This document shows, piece by piece, positions 5,978 through 11,108 of a stretch of 11,108 bases of DNA. The translations under genes and the position numbers were made by a program. The notes beneath the pieces were generated by a model. That model saw nothing but the letters and a program-made list of their open reading frames with translations. It had not been told where the DNA came from and made no database searches. This DNA comes from RGIG2041 sp045532715 (GTDB lineage: Bacteria; Bacillota; Clostridia; UBA1381; UMGS1253). The stretch spans positions 1 to 11,108 of the forward strand of contig JAZSGM010000176.1 in assembly GCA_045532715.1 (NCBI GenBank). Reading direction: 5' to 3'. Position 1 is the first letter of the stretch, and each line of letters starts with the position of its first letter.

Positions 5978-7174
5978 TCAGATCGTGTCGTATACTTCTG
6001 CGTTGAGCAGAATGTATGCACTTTGAATTTGCGGCTCCGCACGCTTATAATACCGCTCATTGCGCAGCGAATTGGCAATGCTTTCGCGCACATTTTCAAT
6101 CGGCACATATTCGGTAAAGCGGTCGGTCACCAGCAAAATGTGATACCCCAATTCACTCTCCACAATGCCGCTCATCTGCCCCGGCTGCATCATAAATGCC
6201 GCCTTTTCAAACGCCGGCACCATCTCGCCGACGGTAAAGGTGTAGCCGTCCGGATATTCCGCCAGCGCGCTATCCTCGGAATACTGCTGCATCAGCGCAT
6301 CAAAATCCGCATCCGGACGCTTGAGCTGACGCAAAACATCCTCAGCAAGCTTCTTTTTTTCTAAGCGCACGCTCTGCGACAGCTGATAGCCCGCATCGTC
6401 CGTTGTGGCAAAGAAAATCTGCTTCGCCGTTGCCTTCGGCGTGGAATAAAGCACAATATTGTGATGATAATAATCAATAATATCCGTTTCCGTCACCGGA
6501 TCAATAATAATATCCGTCAGGCGGTCCTTCAGATACGCCGTTTCCTGCAGCCAATGATAAAAGTCATAGGTAATACCGATGCTCTCCAGCTTTTTGATGA
6601 AGCTCTCCATTCCGCCGAAATTGTTGGCGTAGACCTGAATACCGGAATTGATGATTGCCTCCTCCGCGCCGCCGATGACAATCCCGACATCCGTCGCATA
6701 TTGATGCACGATGGTGTTTGCCACGGTTTCCTGGCGGACAAACTCTTTAAACTCCGCGTAGGTCTGCTCATCCATCTCGCCCAGCTCGAGGTTGTATTTA
6801 AACCAGTTAATCATCTGCTTAAAGGTGCTTACACGCACAGCCTCACCATTGACGAGGAAGGCAATCTCCTTACTCATAATCAGCGACTGCTCACGGTCCG
6901 ACACAGAAACGGTTTTTGTCAGCTCATCGTAGTGCACACTCTTATCAAGCAGCTCCGAATACGCGCGCAGCGGCACATAGGTACGTCCGTTATGCACAAA
7001 GCTGTCGAGCGCGACCTCTTCTCCGTGGATGAGTATTCTTACCTGGTTGACCAGAACGTCAATGCTTGTATAAATCGAATCCGCCACCGCGGGAATGCCG
7101 AGCAGCAGCACAACGCTTAAAATTCCTGCCAGATACCCCTTCAGGGCAGGATTCTTCCAAAATGGATTTTTCAC
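5978..7174 (-). CDS. Secreted parvulin-type foldase with N-terminal stalk-like domain
   Basis: The 398-residue product is likely an extracytoplasmic peptidyl-prolyl isomerase and chaperone. A GTG start at 7174 is chosen because a perfect AGGAGG lies 8 bases upstream; the longer ATG version would start upstream of the mapped promoter. Residues 12-31 form a signal or anchor helix with a possible signal-peptidase I site after Ala31 (AVA-DS). No lipobox cysteine is present, unlike classical PrsA. Residues ~38-92 resemble a copper-amine-oxidase-N/stalk domain (VRILIHGEEV...NGRTYVPLRAYSELLD). Residues ~108-235 are helical and SurA/PrsA-like. Residues ~246-352 are the rotamase domain (TAKQIFFA..., FTVGEMVPAFEKAAF, SELGYHILLVT). 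It heads a two-gene unit with ung. The PPIase fold is confident; the stalk assignment is moderate. Confidence 0.8.
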   Translation of the reverse strand: MKNPFWKNPALKGYLAGILSVVLLLGIPAVADSIYTSIDVLVNQVRILIHGEEVALDSFVHNGRTYVPLRAYSELLDKSVHYDELTKTVSVSDREQSLIMSKEIAFLVNGEAVRVSTFKQMINWFKYNLELGEMDEQTYAEFKEFVRQETVANTIVHQYATDVGIVIGGAEEAIINSGIQVYANNFGGMESFIKKLESIGITYDFYHWLQETAYLKDRLTDIIIDPVTETDIIDYYHHNIVLYSTPKATAKQIFFATTDDAGYQLSQSVRLEKKKLAEDVLRQLKRPDADFDALMQQYSEDSALAEYPDGYTFTVGEMVPAFEKAAFMMQPGQMSGIVESELGYHILLVTDRFTEYVPIENVRESIANSLRNERYYKRAEPQIQSAYILLNAEVYDTI

Positions 7175-7214
7175 GGCTTTTGCCTCCTGTTTATGTATAA
7201 AATGCTTTAAAATT

Positions 7215-7246
7215 ATTGTAGCACACTTTTCGCTTCCTGAAAAGTG
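7215..7246 (-). promoter_or_regulatory. Foldase-ung promoter overlapped by an inverted repeat
   Basis: The minus strand has -10 TACAAT (7215-7220) and, 17 bp upstream, a weak -35 TTTTCA (7238-7243). A perfect 8-bp inverted repeat, CACTTTTC (7224-7231) and GAAAAGTG (7239-7246), spans the spacer and the -35 box, so it may be an operator. The region from 7247 to 7382 holds nothing else I can support. Confidence 0.5.
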
Positions 7247-7382
7247 CCGCCGAAGGCAAAAACCACGCAAACCCTTGCTACGACTGCATTTCCAGACATT
7301 CTTACATTTTAATTACATCTTTTTTGCGCATCGGTGTAAAGCAAAAGCCTTGCCGAATTCGTTTTTATGTAAACCCAGGAGA

Positions 7383-7507
7383 TGTGGAAAACAAAACACT
7401 TTTCCATGCTTTTTATGTGGATAACTCCGCAAAAAACGGATAAAATCAAGCAAAACGATGTGCAGAACATATGTTTTTTGTGGATAACTCTGTGGAAAAG
7501 TGCATAA
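7383..7507 (-). promoter_or_regulatory. Cluster of DnaA-box sequences upstream of mreB
   Basis: Two perfect DnaA boxes, TTATCCACA read on the minus strand (7416-7424 and 7479-7487), are flanked by two TTTTCCACA variants (7383-7391 and 7491-7499) and a TTATGCACT (7499-7507). All point the same way. Box starts are 33, 63 and 12 bp apart, close to 3, 6 and 1 helical turns. A near-box TTATCCGCA lies in the opposite direction at 7659-7667. No dnaA, dnaN or rpmH gene is in the window, so this is either a DnaA-titration or regulatory cluster or an origin not next to dnaA. Binding is inferred. Confidence 0.6.
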
Positions 7508-7591
7508 CTTTTATTTCCAATTCCAAAATTCATCCGTATTATGTAAACGCAAAGGGCGTAAAATGTGTCAAAAAAGTGGCGCGTGTATCTC

Positions 7592-7619
7592 TTGACAAAA
7601 AACGTAAATGGTATATAAT
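7592..7619 (+). promoter_or_regulatory. Strong sigma-A promoter of mreB
   Basis: A perfect -35 TTGACA (7592-7597), a 16-bp spacer and a perfect -10 TATAAT (7614-7619). Transcription would start near 7626, giving a ~90-base leader. The DnaA-box cluster ends 85 bp upstream of the -35. Confidence 0.85.
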
Positions 7620-7713
7620 AGATATGTTAGAATGCTACTTTATGATAAATTAGGGAATTTATCCGCAATTGATGCTATACAGAAAAGCAGAATAGAATGA
7701 TGGAGGCTATGTA

Positions 7714-8769
7714 ATGGCAATTTCTTTTATTTCCAAACTGAAAAACATGTTCGGCATGTCGACGGATATCGGTATCGACTTAGGTACCGCTTCTGTGCTT
7801 GTCCACGTGAAGGATCGCGGCATTGTGCTGTGTGAGCCGAGCGTGGTTGCCATCGACAAGGGTACGGGCAAGCTGTACGCTGTCGGTACGGAGGCGCAGA
7901 AAATGCTCGGCCGTACACCGGGTAACATTACCGCGGTGCGTCCGATGCGTGAGGGTGTAATTTCCGACTATTCGACAACGGAAATGATGCTCAAATATTT
8001 CATCCGTAAGGTGACCAAGAACCGTCTGTTCAAGCCGAGAGTAATGATTTGTGTGCCGAGCGGTGTAACCGAGGTTGAGGAAAGAGCCGTGATTGATGCG
8101 GCAATGCAGGCAGGCGGCAGACAGGTGTATCTGATTGAAGAGCCGATTGCGGCTGCCATCGGTGCAGGCATTGATATTTCCCGGGCGTGCGGCAGTATGG
8201 TGGTGGATATCGGCGGCGGTACAAGTGATATTGCCGTGATTTTCCTCGGCGGTAACGTTGTGTGCACATCCATTAAGGTGGCAGGCGATAAATTCGACGA
8301 TGCCATCGTGCGCTTCATCCGCAAAAAATTCAACGCCGTAATCGGTGACCGTACAGCCGAGGAGCTGAAAAAAGAAATCGGCAGCGTGTATCCGAAGGGC
8401 AAGGAAATCTTTATGGAGGTGCGCGGGCGTTCGCTTCTGACCGGTCTTCCGCAGAGCATTTCTGTATCGAGCGAGGATATCCGCGATGCTCTGGATGAGG
8501 TTGCCGTACAGATTGTAGACGCCGTACACTCCGTTTTGGAGCGCACACCGCCTGAGCTGGTGGGCGATATTGCCGAAAACGGTATCGTTATGACCGGTGG
8601 CGGTGCGATGATTGAAGGCCTTGACAAGCTTCTGATGGAAAAGACAGGCATTCACGTTTATCTGGCAGACGATCCGCTGTCCTGCGTGGCAAAGGGTACG
8701 GGCGCATCGCTCGACAACCTGCACGTGCTGCGTGATAAGGGCTCGTATATGTACGATTTAGATAAGTAA
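7714..8769 (+). CDS. mreB: Rod-shape-determining actin homologue MreB
   Basis: This 351-residue actin-fold ATPase forms membrane-attached filaments that guide lateral cell-wall synthesis. Phosphate 1 is DIGIDLGTAS at 18-27, phosphate 2 is VVDIGGGTSD at 163-172, and the adenosine motif is IVMTGGGAMIEG at 291-302. CVPSGVTEVEERAVIDA at 113-129 and ERTPPEL at 276-282 favour MreB over Mbl from family memory. Residues 1-16 (MAISFISKLKNMFGMS) form a basic amphipathic helix likely to bind the membrane. The ATG follows GGAGG (7702-7706) by 7 bases. mreC, mreD and other division genes are not adjacent, so the gene stands alone between a strong promoter and a strong terminator. Mbl or MreBH paralogues remain possible. 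Confidence 0.93.
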   Translation: MAISFISKLKNMFGMSTDIGIDLGTASVLVHVKDRGIVLCEPSVVAIDKGTGKLYAVGTEAQKMLGRTPGNITAVRPMREGVISDYSTTEMMLKYFIRKVTKNRLFKPRVMICVPSGVTEVEERAVIDAAMQAGGRQVYLIEEPIAAAIGAGIDISRACGSMVVDIGGGTSDIAVIFLGGNVVCTSIKVAGDKFDDAIVRFIRKKFNAVIGDRTAEELKKEIGSVYPKGKEIFMEVRGRSLLTGLPQSISVSSEDIRDALDEVAVQIVDAVHSVLERTPPELVGDIAENGIVMTGGGAMIEGLDKLLMEKTGIHVYLADDPLSCVAKGTGASLDNLHVLRDKGSYMYDLDK

Positions 8770-8780
8770 GTGCAAAATAT

Positions 8781-8817
8781 AAGGACTTGGAAGATTCCCC
8801 TTCCAAGTCCTTTTTTT
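8781..8817. terminator. Bidirectional terminator between mreB and nagZ
   Basis: A perfect 12-bp stem (8781-8792 with 8801-8812) has an 8-base loop and seven to nine T residues on the plus side. On the minus strand the hairpin is followed by TTATATTTT, so it can also end the nagZ transcript, whose stop is at 8825. Confidence 0.9.
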
Positions 8818-8824
8818 ATGCCGT

Positions 8825-10063
8825 TCATTTTTTCAGCATGCCCATTTTCTCTTTACAGGACAAAATCTTTTTCACACTTTCATCGATGCGGCTTTCGCTG
8901 ATTTCTCCGCTCTGTACAGCTTCGACAATCGCTTCTGCCGCAGCGCGGACATCCGTCGGAATTAAAATCATATCCGCACCGGCACGGATTGCCAGCAAAA
9001 CGGCCTCCTCCTGCGTATAGTTCTCCGTAATGGCGCCCATCGCAAACGAATCCGTAATAACGATGCCGTCAAAGCCCAGCTCGTCCTGAAGCCACTCCGA
9101 TATTACCTCTTGCGAAAGCGAAGCCGGCACGCCCTCTTCCACCGCATTGACCAGCGTCATGTGCGACACCATAATGAAGTTGACCTCCCGATCGATGCCT
9201 GCCTGAAACGGCAGAAACTCCGTTTCCTGCAGCTGCTCATAGGTACGCAGGCTCTCCGATGCGCCGGTATGGGAATCCGAAAGCGCACTGCCGTGCCCCG
9301 GGAAGTGCTTAAGCACCGCGCTGACACCGCCATCCTGCAAGCCTGCAACCACCTCGGGCACCATTTTCGAAACCGTATCAGCATCTCTGCCGAACGAACG
9401 GTCACCAATTTCCGTATTGTCCGAATTGATCAGCACATCCGCCACCGGCGCAAAATCCACATTAAAGCCGAGGGCGCTTAAATTTTCCGCTAAGGTCGCG
9501 CCGACAGTATATGCCGCCTTTTCATCACCTGCATCACCGATTTGACGCATCGTTGGCAGCGCCTCCACCCCCATATCCGGATTTTCGGCAAGGCGCGAAA
9601 CGCGACCGCCCTCCTCATCAATCCCTAAAAACAGCGGAATTTTTGTGTAGCGCTGAGTGTTTTTCAGCATATCGCGCGTCTGCTCGCGGCTCATCAGATT
9701 CGGCGTAAAATACACAAGTCCGCCGACGGGATATTCTTCAATCGCCGCGCGCGTTGCATCGCCCGCTACAATCACCTGCCCCACACCCGTAATAGATTCC
9801 GGTGTGGCAAACAGCAGCTGGTACGCCTTTTCCTCCAGCGTCATTTCCTCCAGCAACGTATGCGCGAGCACATACGCCTGCTTCTGCGGCGGCTCCACCT
9901 GCTGCGGTGCAGAGGGCAACCGGATATCAAGCAGCGGCCATTTCAGATATACAAATAGCCCGATGGCGGCAACCAACACCACCGCCGAAAGCGCAAGCCA
10001 AAGCCCGCCGCCCCTGCGTTTATTTTTATAACTGCCTTTTCTGTGTACCGTTCGTCTGTCCAT
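8825..10063 (-). CDS. nagZ: Membrane-anchored beta-N-acetylhexosaminidase (glycoside hydrolase family 3)
   Basis: The 412-residue enzyme likely removes N-acetylglucosamine from peptidoglycan fragments outside the membrane. Residues 1-20 are strongly basic, 21-40 form one transmembrane helix, and a Pro/Gln-rich linker runs to about 61, giving an N-in, catalytic-domain-out anchor. The GH3 barrel contains GIDEEGGRVSRL at 147-158, NVDFAPVADV at 201-210, the NagZ loop KHFPGHGSALSDSH at 252-265 with its Asp263/His265 acid-base pair, and the nucleophile Asp338 in GIVITDSFAMGA. The short single-domain length fits NagZ rather than two-domain beta-glucosidases. The ATG at 10063 follows GGCGGAG. It has its own promoter (10101-10129), which touches the stop region of the upstream UPF0178 gene, and it converges on mreB. 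Confidence 0.9.
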   Translation of the reverse strand: MDRRTVHRKGSYKNKRRGGGLWLALSAVVLVAAIGLFVYLKWPLLDIRLPSAPQQVEPPQKQAYVLAHTLLEEMTLEEKAYQLLFATPESITGVGQVIVAGDATRAAIEEYPVGGLVYFTPNLMSREQTRDMLKNTQRYTKIPLFLGIDEEGGRVSRLAENPDMGVEALPTMRQIGDAGDEKAAYTVGATLAENLSALGFNVDFAPVADVLINSDNTEIGDRSFGRDADTVSKMVPEVVAGLQDGGVSAVLKHFPGHGSALSDSHTGASESLRTYEQLQETEFLPFQAGIDREVNFIMVSHMTLVNAVEEGVPASLSQEVISEWLQDELGFDGIVITDSFAMGAITENYTQEEAVLLAIRAGADMILIPTDVRAAAEAIVEAVQSGEISESRIDESVKKILSCKEKMGMLKK

Positions 10064-10100
10064 GTTTTCTCCGCCTTTTTATGCAATTCTTCTACAAATA

Positions 10101-10129
10101 AGTATATAAAATTCGCGTGCGCTTGTCAA
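10101..10129 (-). promoter_or_regulatory. Sigma-A promoter of nagZ
   Basis: The minus strand has a perfect -35 TTGACA (10124-10129), a 17-bp spacer and -10 TATACT (10101-10106). The -35 lies 4 bp beyond the stop codon of the upstream gene. No terminator separates them, so nagZ can be read both from here and by readthrough. Confidence 0.85.
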
Positions 10130-10133
10130 TCAT

Positions 10134-10568
10134 TTACTGCTTGTCTAACAAATTTACAAGTGCCGCTGCAAAGGCAGTATCGCAGTCCGGGCTGCGCTTT
10201 TTCGGTCCGCGCAGACGCTCTCCCGCCAGCCGCGCCTTTTTCGCGCTGTAGCGCGAATACAAAAGCGCATCGATATTGCCGTCCTCATACACCATACCGT
10301 TCTGATTTAACGCACGTGCCCCCTTGCCGAGACACATTGCGGCAAGCCCGTAATCCTGCGTGACAACAATGTCCCCCTTTTGCAGCTGATTGACCAGATA
10401 AAAGTCCACGCTGTCCGCGCCGGTAGACACCGTAACGGTTTTTGCACCGTCAACAAAAAACTCGTGCGCGCTGTCACAGCAAATGATGCTTTCTACACCG
10501 CGCCCGTGCGCAAGCTTTACGGCAAGGCGCACCACAGGGCAGCCGTCTGCATCGATAAAAAGTCGCAT
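10134..10568 (-). CDS. yqxD: UPF0178 (YaiI/YqxD, DUF188) family protein
   Basis: The 144-residue cytoplasmic protein has the family signature MRLFIDADGCPV at the N-terminus, then DSAHEFF at 32-38, VSTGADSVDFYLVNQLQKGDIVVTQDYGLAA at about 47-77, YSRYSAKKAR at 104-113 and GPKKRSPDCDTAFAAAL at 121-137. The acidic residues (Asp6, Asp8, Asp54, Asp72) are arranged as in PIN-like nuclease folds, but no biochemical role is established for the family to my knowledge. The ATG at 10568 follows AGAGGTGAG. The length is normal. It is divergent from the DUF554 gene and upstream of nagZ. The symbol is the Bacillus family name. Confidence 0.9.
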   Translation of the reverse strand: MRLFIDADGCPVVRLAVKLAHGRGVESIICCDSAHEFFVDGAKTVTVSTGADSVDFYLVNQLQKGDIVVTQDYGLAAMCLGKGARALNQNGMVYEDGNIDALLYSRYSAKKARLAGERLRGPKKRSPDCDTAFAAALVNLLDKQ

Positions 10569-10586
10569 AATCTCACCTCTTTTCTT

Positions 10587-10615
10587 ATTCTACAACAGCG
10601 AAAAAACCTTGTCAA
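10587..10615 (-). promoter_or_regulatory. Sigma-A promoter of the UPF0178 gene
   Basis: The minus strand has -35 TTGACA (10610-10615), a 17-bp spacer and -10 TAGAAT (10587-10592). The -35 shares five base pairs with the -35 of the opposing DUF554 promoter. Confidence 0.8.
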
Positions 10616-10637
10616 CCGGTAGGTTTTGTGGTAAGAT
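10609..10637 (+). promoter_or_regulatory. Sigma-A promoter of the DUF554 gene
   Basis: -35 TTGTCA (10609-10614), a 17-bp spacer and -10 TAAGAT (10632-10637). The start would be near 10644, 25 bases before the ATG. It is face-to-back with the UPF0178 promoter, so one polymerase should occlude the other. Confidence 0.7.
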
Positions 10638-10668
10638 AGATATACTTTCAGGATAAGGAAATGATACT

Positions 10669-11108
10669 ATGCTCGGTGTTTGGGTAAATGTAGGAACGGT
10701 GCTGCTCGGCGCACTCATTGGTCTTTTACTGAAAAAAGGCCTGCCGGAGCGGCTTTCGCAGGTGTTGTCCACCGCGGTGGGACTGGCGGTTTTATACATC
10801 GGCATCGACGGCGCACTTGAAGGGCAAAACACACTTGTGTTGGTACTTTCGCTCGCCATCGGTGCACTGCTTGGCACACTTTCAGACTTAGACGGACGCA
10901 TGCACGCGCTCGGTGAAAAAATTGAAACGCTTGTCACGAAGGACGGCGGTGACGGCAAGCTTGCCGAAGGCTTCGTCAGCGCGACACTTTTGTTCTGCGT
11001 AGGTGCAATGACGGTGGTCGGCTCCCTGCAGTCAGGACTGTCCGGCAATCACGAGATGCTGTTTACCAAGTCAATTTTAGACTTTATTTCCTCGATTGTG
11101 CTTGCCTC
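10669..11108 (+). CDS. DUF554 family membrane protein (5' part)
   Basis: The first 146 residues of a polytopic membrane protein are present; the gene runs off the window. The ATG at 10669 follows AAGGA (10655-10659) by 9 bases. The sequence fits the DUF554/YdfK family: MLGVWVNVGTVLLGALIGLLLKKG at the N-terminus, a second helix VGLAVLYIGIDGAL, a third LVLVLSLAIGALLGTLSDLD, a soluble acidic loop, then FVSATLLFCVGAMTVVGSLQSGLSGN and FTKSILDFISSIVLA. Gly-rich helices suggest a transporter-like or channel-like fold. I know of no assigned substrate. It is divergent from the UPF0178 gene through the shared promoter region. Confidence 0.9.
   Translation, partial: MLGVWVNVGTVLLGALIGLLLKKGLPERLSQVLSTAVGLAVLYIGIDGALEGQNTLVLVLSLAIGALLGTLSDLDGRMHALGEKIETLVTKDGGDGKLAEGFVSATLLFCVGAMTVVGSLQSGLSGNHEMLFTKSILDFISSIVLA

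Noticed and set aside
7471..7653. 60-residue plus-strand ORF starting in the DnaA-box region
   Set aside because: No RBS; it covers the DnaA boxes and the whole mreB promoter.
7780..8724. Long minus-strand ORFs (314 and 227 residues) opposite mreB
   Set aside because: They are shadows of the mreB codon pattern; mreB has full motifs, an RBS and a promoter.
10590..11048. 152-residue minus-strand ORF at the right end
   Set aside because: It is opposite a recognisable DUF554 gene and is Ser/Pro-rich, as is usual for antisense frames.

Overview
The window looks like a chromosomal segment from a Gram-positive Clostridia-type bacterium, perhaps a gut Oscillospirales or Ruminococcaceae relative. 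The evidence is protein content (PotABCD, MreB, a DUF554 protein and a UPF0178 protein), strong GGAGG-type ribosome binding sites, tRNA genes that encode their own CCA, and consensus sigma-A promoters with 16-17 bp spacers. Most coding DNA is about 50% G+C by eye. The first ~250 bases are far more AT-rich and look foreign. The species assignment is inference.

Left edge (1-970): the 3' end of an AT-rich gene, possibly a serine-recombinase tail, runs in frame through a terminator and into the antisense of a tRNA gene. Two tRNA-Ser genes (GCU and UGA anticodons) lie on the minus strand behind one promoter. Diverging from them is a compact plus-strand cassette: a sigma-A promoter, a very long hairpin starting at the predicted transcription start, a candidate antiterminator, a good intrinsic terminator, a 36-residue ORF with a strong RBS, and a second terminator. 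It matches no RNA family I recognise and is the best candidate here for something undescribed.

Middle left (978-5019, all minus): a complete polyamine-type ABC importer, potA-potB-potC tightly coupled. The lipoprotein gene potD follows after a 239-bp gap with its own promoter. The control regions of potA and potD share a 10-base word inside inverted repeats. The binding protein lacks aromatic residues that define the classical polyamine pocket.

Middle (5020-7713): a spacer with an 11-bp tandem repeat, then uracil-DNA glycosylase (ung) downstream of a secreted parvulin-type foldase with an N-terminal stalk-like domain. The 539-bp gap between the foldase and mreB holds the foldase promoter with a palindrome, a cluster of helically phased DnaA-box sequences, and a strong mreB promoter.

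Right (7714-11108): a stand-alone mreB gene converges through a shared terminator on a membrane-anchored NagZ-type family 3 glycosidase. Upstream of nagZ is a UPF0178/YaiI-type gene, divergent from a DUF554 membrane protein gene cut by the window end. Those two genes are driven by back-to-back promoters whose -35 hexamers share five bases.
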